Source: Paenibacillus sp. Root444D2 | Lineage (GTDB): Bacteria > Bacillota > Bacilli > Paenibacillales > NBRC-103111 | Direction: 5' to 3' | NCBI RefSeq assembly: GCF_001426375.1 | Contig: NZ_LMEO01000050.1 | Location: forward strand, 186,001 to 250,000 | Length of the DNA stretch: 64,000 nucleotides | Shown: one piece after another, positions 1-8,057 of the stretch | Position numbering within the stretch: the first letter of the stretch is position 1 | Layout of the letters: each line of letters starts with the position of its first letter | Notes under the pieces: generated by a model | What the model was told of the DNA's origin: nothing | The model's database searches: none | Seen by the model: only the letters and a program-made list of their open reading frames with translations | Translations under genes and position numbers: made by a program

Positions 1-603
1 CCGCTTCCAGCCTCTCTCAATCTGACTGCTGCGAATTTTCCCAATACAGACAGTGTTCACACGAATCTGGGCGGATGCCAGGTCTTTGCTCATCGCATTC
101 GTTAATGCAAGACCTGCGGCACGGCTGACTGAAGTAGGCAGCGAAGAAGCAGGCGGTGTTTTGGCTGCTGAAGTCGTTATATTGACGATAGAGCCCCCTC
201 CTGCTTGACGCATGTAAGGGATTGCATAACGAGAGCAATGAATGGCTCCAAATAATTTCAACTCAAGATCTTGCCGCCATAACTCCGTGCCTACCTGTTC
301 AAATGGCTGGGCTGCAGATGTACCTGCATTGTTCACTAGAATATGTAAACTTCCAAATCGCTGAACGGTTTGTTCCACGGCGCGTTGACAGTCGGCCTCC
401 GAGGTCACATCCGCTTGAATTGCAAGCACCTCACCCTCTGTCAAATTGGCTATTTGGACAGCAGCTTCTTGAAGCTGCTCCTCATTCCGCGCGAGTATCG
501 CTACTTTGGCTCCCTCTCGCGATAAGGAAATCGCTGTAGCCAATCCAATTCCTTTACTTCCCCCAGTAATTAAGGCTACCTTACCCTGTAATCCCAAATG
601 CAT
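1..603 (-). CDS. SDR family oxidoreductase (3' end cut by window edge)
   Basis: The frame runs leftward from an ATG at 601-603 and leaves the window after 201 codons. A purine-rich Shine-Dalgarno (AAAGGAAG) precedes the ATG. The N-terminus has the dinucleotide-binding TGGSKGIG motif (about residues 14-21), and NNAG follows near residue 94. It belongs to the short-chain dehydrogenase/reductase fold, with an unknown substrate. The catalytic YxxxK is not visible: the aligned stretch reads PTSVSRAAG, so Tyr and Lys are replaced by Thr and Arg. A divergent SDR subgroup with this substitution is, to my knowledge, common in bacteria. Its chemistry may differ or the protein may only bind cofactor. 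No operon partner is visible to its right. Confidence 0.85.
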   Translation of the reverse strand, partial: MHLGLQGKVALITGGSKGIGLATAISLSREGAKVAILARNEEQLQEAAVQIANLTEGEVLAIQADVTSEADCQRAVEQTVQRFGSLHILVNNAGTSAAQPFEQVGTELWRQDLELKLFGAIHCSRYAIPYMRQAGGGSIVNITTSAAKTPPASSLPTSVSRAAGLALTNAMSKDLASAQIRVNTVCIGKIRSSQIERGWKR

Positions 604-696
604 CGCTTCACTCTTCCTTTCCTTCAATCCTTAGTTGGTATTTCAATAATTCTAGCATACTCCTATTCCACTTCTTTTTTCAAATTTCAATGAATT

Positions 697-722
697 AAAA
701 AAAAGAGGAGCCTTGGCTCCTC
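697..722 (-). terminator. Rho-independent terminator of the Gfo/Idh pair
   Basis: Perfect 8-bp stem GAGGAGCC/GGCTCCTC with a two-base loop. On the minus strand it is followed by eight Ts. It lies 18 bp past the stop of the dehydrogenase gene ending at 741. Confidence 0.9.
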
Positions 723-740
723 CAGATAAATCTTGACGTA

Positions 741-1826
741 TTATTGATTCAAATAAACAGCTTTCCCTGTGCGTGCAGACTCATAAATCGCTTCTAGAAT
801 TTGTGAAACGACATAAGCTTGCTCAGGTGTCACTACTGGATCAACATCATTTTCAATAGCTTTAATCCATGTACGCATTTCCAGATCCGCATCGCTTTCC
901 TTAGCGCCGTCATAGAAAGCTACACCGCCTGCTTTCAGATCCACCTCTGTTGTAAATAAGCGGCTATGTTTCTCACCGTTGATGCGAAGCCCGCCTTTCA
1001 TGTCAGCTCCGCCTTCAGTACCGCTTAATGAGCATTTGGCTTCATCGACCTCAAGCGTATTCAGTGCCCAGCTGGATTCCAGCATAATCGTAGCTCCGTT
1101 TTCCATGACGATCATACCGAAAGCAGAATCCTCTACCGTGAATTTACTCGGATCCCAAGGCCCCCAAGCATTGGCGGCATTTTCTTTCTGGGATAATTCG
1201 TGGTAAGACGTTCCCAGCACAACTTTCGGCTTGTAGTTATTCATCATCCAAAGCGTTAGATCCAAAGCATGTGTACCGATATCAATAAGCGGTCCTCCGC
1301 CTTGCTTCTCTTCATCCAGGAATACGCCCCATGTTGGAACTGCGCGACGACGAATGGCGTGCGCTTTCGCGAAATAAATCTCGCCAAGCTCCCCTTCCTC
1401 ACAAACGCGTTTCAAATGCTGACTATCAGGTCGGAAACGGTTGTTGTATCCGATCGTTAGCTTCTTGCCTGTACGCTTCGCTGTTTCAACCATGCGCTTA
1501 GCATCTGCTGCTGTCTTCGCCATTGGCTTCTCACACATCACATGCTTGCCAGCTTCTAGCGCAGCAATGGCAATTTCAGCATGTGAATCATTCGGTGTTA
1601 ACACATGAACGATATCAATAGTAGCATCCTGCAAAAGCTCTTTGTAATCCTCATATACTTTAGCGGTTTTGGAGCCATATTTCTCAGCGGCAGTTTCAGC
1701 CTTCTCTTGCACGATGTCACAGAATGCGACCAATTCAACATTCGAAAGCTTTTTCAAACTTGGCAAATGCTTGCCGTTTGCAATGCCTCCACAACCAATA
1801 ATACCAATACGGAAAATACGTGACAT
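741..1826 (-). CDS. Gfo/Idh/MocA family oxidoreductase
   Basis: A 361-residue NAD(P)-dependent dehydrogenase of the glucose-fructose oxidoreductase/inositol dehydrogenase family. The N-terminal Rossmann fold carries GIIGCGGIAN (residues 8-17), and the family EKP motif is at residues 99-101. A GGPLIDIGTHALD segment provides the conserved Asp/His of the active site. Members oxidise or reduce sugars, inositols or their derivatives; the exact substrate cannot be read from sequence. It is the second gene of a two-gene unit: the upstream paralogue stops 32 bp before it and a strong terminator follows. Two such paralogues in tandem suggest sequential steps on one sugar-like compound, which is inference. 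Confidence 0.9.
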   Translation of the reverse strand: MSRIFRIGIIGCGGIANGKHLPSLKKLSNVELVAFCDIVQEKAETAAEKYGSKTAKVYEDYKELLQDATIDIVHVLTPNDSHAEIAIAALEAGKHVMCEKPMAKTAADAKRMVETAKRTGKKLTIGYNNRFRPDSQHLKRVCEEGELGEIYFAKAHAIRRRAVPTWGVFLDEEKQGGGPLIDIGTHALDLTLWMMNNYKPKVVLGTSYHELSQKENAANAWGPWDPSKFTVEDSAFGMIVMENGATIMLESSWALNTLEVDEAKCSLSGTEGGADMKGGLRINGEKHSRLFTTEVDLKAGGVAFYDGAKESDADLEMRTWIKAIENDVDPVVTPEQAYVVSQILEAIYESARTGKAVYLNQ

Positions 1827-1858
1827 GTGAATACCTCCAGAGTAATATTTAGTTTGAG

Positions 1859-2941
1859 TTAATTAGGAAGTTCGATTGCGACTTCGCGTTTAATGAGCGA
1901 TGACCGAATGATGCCATCAATGATTGCTTGATTGCGAACGATCTGTTCGCCAGGTATCGGGGCTGGTTTGCCATCCCGGACAGCCTCTACGAAATCGCGG
2001 ACTTTCTCGTTAAACAAATTTAGCTTATGATCAATCAGCGGAATTTGGCTTTCTGTGTGATGACCACGAACGTCATGGAAATAGGCAATGGAACCCACAT
2101 TTCCATCGAACACTCCGCTCCATGGGCCTTTTCCAGCTGGCGTTACTTTGAGTCCACCATCGGTGCCAAGGAATAAGGTTGGTCCTAATGTATCCATATG
2201 CATCGCCCATGAAATTTTGAAATTCAACACGAGATCGTCTTCAAAACGGATCATCGCAATACCGAAATCTTCCACATCGAATCGACTAGCTTCGTTATGA
2301 TATAACGGATTTGTTCCAAAATAGTTACTGCTGTAAGCGGATACGGTAAGCGGTTTCGGATAACCCATCGCATTCAGAGCCATATCAAGTGAGTAACAAC
2401 CGATATCTGCCATTGCTCCGGCTCCGGCGATTTCCTTACTAATAAATGTACCGCCAGGCATACCTCTGCGGCGTCCTCCGCCTGTTTCTACATAATAAAC
2501 CTTACCAAGTTGACCGGACTGTACCACGTCTTGAATAATCTTCATATTAGGATCATATCTCGGCTGGAAACCAACATTGAGCATGAAGCCCGTTTTCTTA
2601 GCCGTTTGCGCCATCTCGACGGCTTCTTCTAGTGTGACGGACATCGGCTTTTCCAGCATAACGTTTTTCCCTGCCAGTAAAGAATCTACTGTTGTCCGAT
2701 GGTGAGCCACATTGGGTGTGCAAATGCTTACCCCATCAAGGTCTAATTCCAGCAGCTGCCGATAATCATCAAAGGCTTGTGCCGAAGGAATTTGCCAAAA
2801 ATCAATGAATTGTGCCGCTTTGCCTGGTACCGCATCAGCTACCGCTACAATCTCTACGTCAGCTAGCTCACGATATGCTTTTACATGAGCGCCAGCAATA
2901 CCGCCGCCTCCAATAATGCCGATCTTCAATGTTTTGTTCAT
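1859..2941 (-). CDS. Gfo/Idh/MocA family oxidoreductase
   Basis: Second Gfo/Idh/MocA paralogue, 360 residues from the chosen start. The open frame begins 14 codons further upstream, but the ATG at 2941 is preceded by GAGGT at good spacing and opens directly into MNKTLKIGIIGGGGIAG. The protein therefore starts at the Rossmann glycine loop, as is usual for the family. An EKPM motif and the GAGAMADIGCYSLD stretch give the cofactor and active-site signatures. It is the first gene of the pair with the dehydrogenase at 741-1826. A sigma-A-like promoter lies about 60-90 bp upstream. Substrate unknown. Confidence 0.9.
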   Translation of the reverse strand: MNKTLKIGIIGGGGIAGAHVKAYRELADVEIVAVADAVPGKAAQFIDFWQIPSAQAFDDYRQLLELDLDGVSICTPNVAHHRTTVDSLLAGKNVMLEKPMSVTLEEAVEMAQTAKKTGFMLNVGFQPRYDPNMKIIQDVVQSGQLGKVYYVETGGGRRRGMPGGTFISKEIAGAGAMADIGCYSLDMALNAMGYPKPLTVSAYSSNYFGTNPLYHNEASRFDVEDFGIAMIRFEDDLVLNFKISWAMHMDTLGPTLFLGTDGGLKVTPAGKGPWSGVFDGNVGSIAYFHDVRGHHTESQIPLIDHKLNLFNEKVRDFVEAVRDGKPAPIPGEQIVRNQAIIDGIIRSSLIKREVAIELPN

Positions 2942-3001
2942 TGAGATTACCTCATCGCTATATGATATTAAGACATCTGACATAAATGTAGCATAGGAAT
3001 A

Positions 3002-3030
3002 ACGATATTTTTAGTCTAACTTTAGGACAA
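3002..3030 (-). promoter_or_regulatory. Candidate sigma-A promoter for the Gfo/Idh pair
   Basis: On the minus strand TTGTCC (3025-3030), a 17-bp spacer and TATCGT (3002-3007) precede the first dehydrogenase start at 2941. The spacing is ideal and the -10 is imperfect. Confidence 0.4.
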
Positions 3031-3057
3031 TCAGGTTAAGAAATTACGACACAAAAT

Positions 3058-3084
3058 AACCAGGCGGGTGTTAACCACCTGGTT
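3058..3084 (-). terminator. Terminator after the 224-aa unknown gene
   Basis: Stem AACCAGG/CCTGGTT extended by an inner GG/CC, with a 7-base loop and an A/T-rich tail on the minus strand. It lies 11 bp after the stop at 3095. Confidence 0.7.
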
Positions 3085-3094
3085 TATCATGTTT

Positions 3095-3769
3095 CTACGA
3101 TGAAATGCTTTCTCCTGCTTTCCTTTGTGCTTCCTCCAGATAACTTCTGTAGACTTGCTCATCCGGATGATCACGTGCTAAATCCTCATAGTAGCGAGTG
3201 ACCTTCTGAAAATAATACGAATACACATCTTGTATGGGGACAAGTCTGTAAGGATCCCATCGATAGGTTTCCACATTGTAAGCCTGATCCTGCTCATGCA
3301 CCCACAGCGCTATTTCGCAAAGGCCGTCTCTTCCGTCGCGGCCAGGCATATCTTCAATTTCCAGATGGTTGTAGAAAGTTCCCGGAGGAATCAGACGCTG
3401 GAAACCGGTTGGTGTCCACTGCACGATATCGAGCTCGGAGGAGGATTCGCGCTCATTTTGCCAGCCAATAACCAGGTCCCAGCCTTCTCTTCGTGACACT
3501 GGGGCAGCTGCGAAATCCGTGAGTTCTTGCATTCTCCCCGTTGCAGCAGAGGCGATTGGAAACCAATTACCGGAATAGTTTTTCAACGAAAACAGGTACT
3601 GATTATCTAAATATCTATACAAGGCTGTGATTTCAGGGTGACCATCGCCATCTACATCCGCATAAATAATAGCCGCAGGGCTCCCCTCCCTCTTCAATAC
3701 GACAACTTCGGCTTCCTGAGGTATACAGCTTCGGACGACAGAATGGAAATCAATTGGGGTCAAACTCAT
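3095..3769 (-). CDS. Conserved-looking protein of unknown function with a DxDxDG site
   Basis: I do not recognise this 224-residue protein. It starts at an ATG preceded by AGAGGG. There is no signal peptide or membrane segment. Around residue 37 it has YADVDGDGHPEI, the DxDxDG pattern of VCBS/FG-GAP beta-propeller calcium loops. A second acidic stretch (MPGRDGRDGLCEI, near residue 145) could be a degenerate copy. The remainder alternates aromatic-rich beta segments with a charged helical tail. A short propeller-like or calcium-binding fold is possible. It is monocistronic, with its own terminator and no informative neighbour. Confidence 0.7.
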   Translation of the reverse strand: MSLTPIDFHSVVRSCIPQEAEVVVLKREGSPAAIIYADVDGDGHPEITALYRYLDNQYLFSLKNYSGNWFPIASAATGRMQELTDFAAAPVSRREGWDLVIGWQNERESSSELDIVQWTPTGFQRLIPPGTFYNHLEIEDMPGRDGRDGLCEIALWVHEQDQAYNVETYRWDPYRLVPIQDVYSYYFQKVTRYYEDLARDHPDEQVYRSYLEEAQRKAGESISS

Positions 3770-3866
3770 CGTTATCCCTCTTTTCGCATCATTCTCAACT
3801 AAAGTATATGCGATAAAGAACTTGGCCCATGTGTGACAGTTAACATCCTATCGAATCTCTTCCCAA

Positions 3867-4121
3867 CTAATCACTCCCCATTAAAATCGTATGCATGCTC
3901 TCTCCCATATGGGCCAGTATCATTCCCGGCATGATTTCATCACCTGGTTGTACATGAAGTCCTGTTACAACTCCGTTGTATTCCGCTGAAATATGAACTA
4001 ACCTCTCCGCTGTTCTTATTACAAATAAGGACTCCCCCTCATACACATAGGAGGATTCTTGGCTAAGCACACTCTCAACCATTCCACGGAAAGGGCTGAT
4101 CACTTCATACTTGATAAACAT
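3867..4121 (-). CDS. Small biotin/lipoyl-like (hammerhead) domain protein
   Basis: An 84-residue protein starting at an ATG behind AAGGGG. The pattern SPFRGMVESVL, EGESLFVIRT, YNGVVTGLHVQPGDEIMPGMIL resembles a free-standing biotinyl/lipoyl-attachment fold, the barrel-sandwich of acyl-carrier domains. The attachment lysine is missing: where carriers have (E)AMKM or DK, this protein reads VIRTAER. It is therefore probably not a swinging-arm carrier and may serve as a binding or structural module. It is monocistronic, and its promoter must lie in the intergenic stretch 4122-4363. Confidence 0.6.
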   Translation of the reverse strand: MFIKYEVISPFRGMVESVLSQESSYVYEGESLFVIRTAERLVHISAEYNGVVTGLHVQPGDEIMPGMILAHMGESMHTILMGSD

Positions 4122-4239
4122 ACAATCTCAACCCCTTTTTTTCTTATTAATTCATTCTGAAAATAATCTAGCAATAAACATTCCAACTTCTAGATTAATA
4201 ATTCTCACCAGCCACCTTAATTCCATTACGAACCCATTT

Positions 4240-4264
4240 TTTATACAGACTTTCCCAGTATAAA
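4240..4264. promoter_or_regulatory. Inverted repeat upstream of the sigma-54-like promoter
   Basis: Perfect 7-bp arms TTTATAC/GTATAAA separated by 11 bp, centred about 125 bp upstream of the -12 element. This is the distance expected of an upstream activating site for a sigma-54 enhancer-binding protein. AT-rich arms make chance occurrence possible. Confidence 0.3.
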
Positions 4265-4363
4265 TATAGATAATGTTTTGATAGGATAATTAAATAGAAG
4301 AAAAAAGCTGCTAGTCTAAATGAAAAGACAAGATAACAACGAAATTGCCATTTAAATAAAAAA

Positions 4364-4381
4364 TTGGGCACCATTATTGCT
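4364..4381 (+). promoter_or_regulatory. Sigma-54-type (-24/-12) promoter
   Basis: The sequence TTGGGCACCATTATTGCT has GG (4367-4368) and GC (4379-4380) exactly 10 bp apart, as required for RpoN promoters. It matches TGGCAC-N5-TTGCW with one mismatch in the -24 box. It stands 63 bp before the truncated permease gene and 5 kb from sigL. A cre-like site follows immediately downstream. Confidence 0.6.
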
Positions 4382-4391
4382 TATACTAATG

Positions 4392-4405
4392 CGAAAGCGG
4401 TTTCA
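4392..4405 (+). promoter_or_regulatory. Candidate CcpA-binding cre site
   Basis: CGAAAGCGGTTTCA matches the cre consensus TGNAANCGNTNNCA at every position except the first. It sits at about +1 to +14 of the sigma-54-type promoter, where bound CcpA would block transcription. This would give carbon-catabolite repression of the amino-acid uptake gene that follows. Confidence 0.55.
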
Positions 4406-4443
4406 AGATAGAACAACCTTCAATTCATGAGGAGGAATGGTTA

Positions 4444-4677
4444 ATGGAAAAAACGGTAACATTAAAACGTTCACTTGGGCTTTGGCCGATTGTGATGCTC
4501 GGTATTGGGTACATGACGCCTATGTCTGTATTTGATACGTTCGGAATTACAGCTGAGGCGACAAATGGACATGTTCCGACTGCTTATGTCATAGCTCTAA
4601 TTGCCTTGTTATTTACAGCTTTCAGTTATGGTAAAATGGTCCGTGCTTTTCCAAGTGCGGGATCAGCGTATACGTAG
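4444..4677 (+). pseudogene. APC-family amino acid permease, truncated remnant
   Basis: A 77-codon frame behind GGAGG encodes only the first two membrane segments of an amino acid/polyamine/organocation permease. The family start ([16 protein letters not shown]) and the [16 protein letters not shown] loop are clear, then a TAG stop follows. Full APC permeases have about 450-500 residues and 12 membrane segments. I found no continuation of the permease in the roughly 250 bp before the next terminator, so this looks like a deletion remnant rather than a point nonsense mutation. Its sigma-54-type promoter and cre site survive upstream. It probably supplied amines or GABA to the aminotransferase/dehydrogenase pair on the other strand, which is inference. 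Confidence 0.7.
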
Positions 4678-4931
4678 GGGACCCGTTTTAACACGGATCG
4701 ATACGGAAAATAGGGCAACTGATGTTTCTTATTTGTTCAAATAGCTCCTGTTATGGATGCTTAAGCAAGCTACGTTTGCTTATTGTTCCCTATTGCTCCC
4801 AGAATGTAGCGTTATGTAGAACATTAGCACGATCTGTTGTCTTATCTCACAAGATACCTCCTTAGTTAGAAGGAATTAGCACACCTAGCTTGCTTATTCA
4901 TTCCATAGCTCAAAGTAGATATTTTTAAATG

Positions 4932-4954
4932 ACCTAGCCAAAGGCTAGGTTTTT
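4932..4954 (+). terminator. Rho-independent terminator
   Basis: Perfect 8-bp stem ACCTAGCC/GGCTAGGT, three-base loop and a T tail on the plus strand. It probably ended the original permease transcript. Confidence 0.85.
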
Positions 4955-5051
4955 ACGCAAAATAGAAATGGATATGTATGACATATCAAATCAGCAATAA
5001 AGAGCCTCCATTTCCCACTGTGTTAGTGGAATTGGACATATAAATTACATG

Positions 5052-5092
5052 TTAAACAAAGGATCTGAGGCTCGCCTCAGGTCCTTGTTTAA
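5052..5092. repeat. Long imperfect hairpin between convergent units
   Basis: Arms of about 19-20 bp (TTAAACAA...CTGAGGC) pair with one bulge and one G-T wobble around a two-base loop. It lacks a clean T tract. It could be a bidirectional terminator for the aldehyde dehydrogenase gene ending at 5233, or a small palindromic element. Confidence 0.5.
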
Positions 5093-5232
5093 TGTATACA
5101 TTTGGTGGATAAAGAGAATACGGAACGCTATCGCTTTCCCTCCCATTCCCATCCCAGTCATCCTCACGCGGCAGCAGGAGCGCTAGGTGTGGCCTCTCAG
5201 CACGTCCGTAACTCGCGTCAGTTTCGATATGA

Positions 5233-6657
5233 TTACAACTTCAGACTGATTAGCTTCAGCTCTGTCATTTCCTCCACCGCATATTTCACACCCTCACGGC
5301 CAACTCCACTATCTTTGAGCCCTCCATAGGGCATGTTGTCGACGCGGAAGGTAGGAATGTCGTTGATCATCACGCCGCCTACCTCTAAATCTTCAGCAGC
5401 TCTTAACGCTGCGTTGATATCGTTCGTGTAGATTCCTGCTTGCAGGCCAAACCGGGAGTTATTGACGGCTAAGACCGCTTCATCCAACGTGGTAAAGGGA
5501 GTCAGTGTCACAACGGGTCCGAAGACCTCTTGGCACGAGACCGTTGCTGTTTCAGCAACATTTGTCAGTATCGTTGGCGGAAATAGGCTCGGTGACAGCG
5601 CTTTGCCTCCGGACAGAGCAATCGCTCCACCTGCTATTGCAGCGGATACCCAGCTCGCGATGCGGTCAACCTCTTTCGTGGAGATTAATGCCGACATATC
5701 AGTAGCTTCCTCAAGCGGATCACCAATGACCAATCTCTCTACCGCGGTTTTGAACATAGCTGCAAACACTTCGTATTGGCGTTCATGAACATAAATACGT
5801 TGAATGGAGATGCACACTTGACCGCTGAACGAGAATGCTCCCAGCACACAACGATCCACTAGCTGTTGCGTTATTTCCACATTGCTGTCTATGATTACGG
5901 CTGAATTGGATCCTAACTCAAGGGTGACTCGTTTAAGACCTGCTTTATTCCTCATCGCAATGCCCACTTCAGGACTGCCTGTAAACGTAATAGCCGCAAT
6001 TCTTCGATCACGTACCAGCATCTCACCAATGACTGATCCTTTGCCCGGAATGACGTTAAGTGCCCCTGCAGGTAAACCAGCTTCAAGCATGATCTCAGCT
6101 AGCGCAAGTGAGCTTAACGGTGTTTGACCTGCTGGTTTCAATACAACCGTATTGCCGGCAGCAATCGCTGGCCCCACTTTATGGGCAACAAGGTTGAATG
6201 GGAAATTAAATGGTGTTATGGCTCCCACAATGCCAAGCGGTTTACGAACGGTGAACGCTAGACGCCCCTCGCCACCCGGTGCTGCATCTAGCGGTACAGT
6301 CTCACCGTGAATGCGTTTAGCTTCTTCTGCGGCAAATTTATAAGTATGAATCGTTCGAGAAATTTCTGTTCTGCCTGTTCTTATCGGTTTGGCCGCTTCC
6401 ATCGCCAGCAGACGGGCTAATTCCTCTTTGCGCTCTTCCATCAGAAGCGCAGTTTTCTCCAAAATTGCTGCGCGTTCGTGTGCAGGCATTTTCTTCATAA
6501 TCGTACTTGCAGCCTCGGCTGCCTGGATCGCGTCTTCTGCATCCTCATCATCTGCTTGAGCTACCTGAGCTATAAGTTCCCCCGAATAAGGTGAAAATAA
6601 ATCGGTATAAACGGCTGCTTCTTTCCATTTTCCATTAATAAATAAATGTTTTTTCAT
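5233..6657 (-). CDS. NAD(P)-dependent aldehyde dehydrogenase (GabD-like)
   Basis: A complete 474-residue ALDH-superfamily enzyme. The cofactor-binding FNFPFNLVAHKVGPA and KPAGQTPLS segments are present, as are FTGSPEVG, the general base in LELGSN and the nucleophile Cys in SGQVC. It lies 8 bp after the aminotransferase frame ending at 6665, so the two were co-transcribed. That pairing is typical of GABA or other omega-amine catabolism, in which the transaminase makes a semialdehyde and this enzyme oxidises it to the acid. Succinic semialdehyde is a reasonable guess, but other aldehydes fit equally well. The gene itself looks intact although its partner is broken. Confidence 0.85.
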   Translation of the reverse strand: MKKHLFINGKWKEAAVYTDLFSPYSGELIAQVAQADDEDAEDAIQAAEAASTIMKKMPAHERAAILEKTALLMEERKEELARLLAMEAAKPIRTGRTEISRTIHTYKFAAEEAKRIHGETVPLDAAPGGEGRLAFTVRKPLGIVGAITPFNFPFNLVAHKVGPAIAAGNTVVLKPAGQTPLSSLALAEIMLEAGLPAGALNVIPGKGSVIGEMLVRDRRIAAITFTGSPEVGIAMRNKAGLKRVTLELGSNSAVIIDSNVEITQQLVDRCVLGAFSFSGQVCISIQRIYVHERQYEVFAAMFKTAVERLVIGDPLEEATDMSALISTKEVDRIASWVSAAIAGGAIALSGGKALSPSLFPPTILTNVAETATVSCQEVFGPVVTLTPFTTLDEAVLAVNNSRFGLQAGIYTNDINAALRAAEDLEVGGVMINDIPTFRVDNMPYGGLKDSGVGREGVKYAVEEMTELKLISLKL

Positions 6658-6664
6658 ACGAACA

Positions 6665-7995
6665 TCATACCCCCATCGTTAATTTGGCCAGAACTAACTT
6701 CCTCAGAACATCGCCGATAATATCCAGTCCTTCTTGAAGCTGCTCACCTGTAATGACCAGCGGCGTGAGGAATCGCAGAACGTTACCTTGAACTCCTGCG
6801 CTTAGAACGATTACGCCCGCTTCATAGCAGGCTTTTACGCAGCTAGCTACCAGTTCTTTGGAGGGTTTACCCGTCACGGGATCCACAAACTCAATACCGC
6901 ACATCGCTCCAAGTCCTCTTACATCAGCAATATGTGGAACATCTTCTTGCAATGCTATAAAGAAACTGCGAATTTTATCGCCAATGATTTTGGATTTCCC
7001 TGGAAGGTCGTCTCGTTCCATCATTTCAATAACAGCCAAAGCAGCAACGCAGCCTAACGGGCTCCCACCGTAGGTGCCCCCGATTTCACCAGGTCCAGGT
7101 GCATCCATAATTCCCGCTCTGCCTACCACTGCGCTAATGGGAAGTCCCGCCGCAATTGATTTAGATAACGTCATTAAATCCGGCTCAATACCGAATTGAC
7201 TGGAGGCAAAAATCGTACCTGTCCGTCCAAAACCCGTCTGAATCTCATCCGCGATAAAAAGAATGTCATTCTGCTTACAGATTTTATACACACCTTGCAC
7301 AAAAGATTTAGGAGGCACTATAAAGCCGCCCTCTCCCTGTACAGGCTCCATAATAACTGCGGCAATCTCTTCTGGGGCACTTCCGTAAATAGGAAGTCTT
7401 CAAACTGCTTCAGGCAAAAGTCGGCATATTCTTCCTCCGTCATCGATGCAGGACGGTTGAAGGGATACGGGAACGGAGCTTTATAGGTCGCAGGGGCAAA
7501 GGGTCCCATATTAAATTTATATGGCTTTACTTTACTAGTCAGTGACATACCAAGTAATGTACGTCCATGAAACCCGCGAGTAAACGAGACGATACCTGTT
7601 TTCCCTGTGTATTTCCGAGCGATCTTCACCGCATTTTCTACTGCTTCCGCGCCACTGTTAAGAAAAATCGTCTTTTTCTCGAAGTTACCTGGCGTAATTT
7701 CATCTAATTTCTTGGCAAGCTGCACGTAAGGTTCGTACATCGCAATATGGAAGCAAGTATGCAGATATAATTCTGCTTGTTTTTGAATGGCCTGTACTAC
7801 TTCCGGCGGGCAGTGCCCTGCATTTAATGAACCAATCGCACCAACAAAATCTAAAAATACATTGCCATCTACGTCGTGCAATAAAGCCCCTTCTGCTTTT
7901 TCAACAAAAATAGGCGAATTATTGCTAACCCCTTTAGGTACATATCTTTTTCTCGGCGGTCCATCAAATAGGGAATGTCCAGCCCATTTTCGTCG
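6665..7995 (-). pseudogene. Class III PLP aminotransferase (GabT-like), frameshifted and 5'-eroded
   Basis: Two overlapping frames form one 4-aminobutyrate-type aminotransferase. The N-terminal part (up to about 7378) has DVDGNVFLDFVGAIGSLNAGH and GFHGRTL. The C-terminal part (from about 7374 down to 6665) has EPVQGEGG, the cofactor Asp in ADEIQTGFGRTG and the PLP lysine in TLSKSIAAGLP. One base is missing near 7374-7380, in the codons corresponding to EV(A)PEE, so the first frame runs out of register. Family-like residues (KWAGHSLFDGPPRKRYVPKG) extend upstream to about 7990 without an ATG or GTG, right up to the sigL terminator, so the 5' end has probably been lost too. Sequencing error could explain the frameshift alone but not the missing start and promoter. 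Confidence 0.85.
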
Positions 7996-8020
7996 TAAAT
8001 TGCACCCAAGGCATAAGAAA

Positions 8021-8052
8021 AACCCGCCGAGAGGAATTGCCTCTGGCGGGTT
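8021..8052 (-). terminator. sigL terminator
   Basis: Stem AACCCGCC/GGCGGGTT with an inner AGAGG/CCTCT stem, followed on the minus strand by TTTTTCTT. It lies 6 bp after the sigL stop and only about 25 bp before the aminotransferase remnant. Confidence 0.9.
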
Positions 8053-8057
8053 TATGC

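Larger units (their letters stand above)
4678..5232. other. Gene-free stretch with two hairpins
   Basis: No credible gene on either strand. It contains the strong terminator at 4932-4954, the long hairpin at 5052-5092 and otherwise AT-rich sequence. The scar of the permease deletion must lie near its left edge. Confidence 0.6.

Noticed and set aside
4690-5050. T-box or other riboswitch in the gene-free stretch
   Set aside because: No AGGGTGGNACCGCG-type motif or consistent leader structure; only isolated hairpins.
5102-5329. 75-residue open frame before the aldehyde dehydrogenase stop
   Set aside because: It overlaps the dehydrogenase 3' end in antisense and shows low-complexity His/Pro/Ser-rich sequence.
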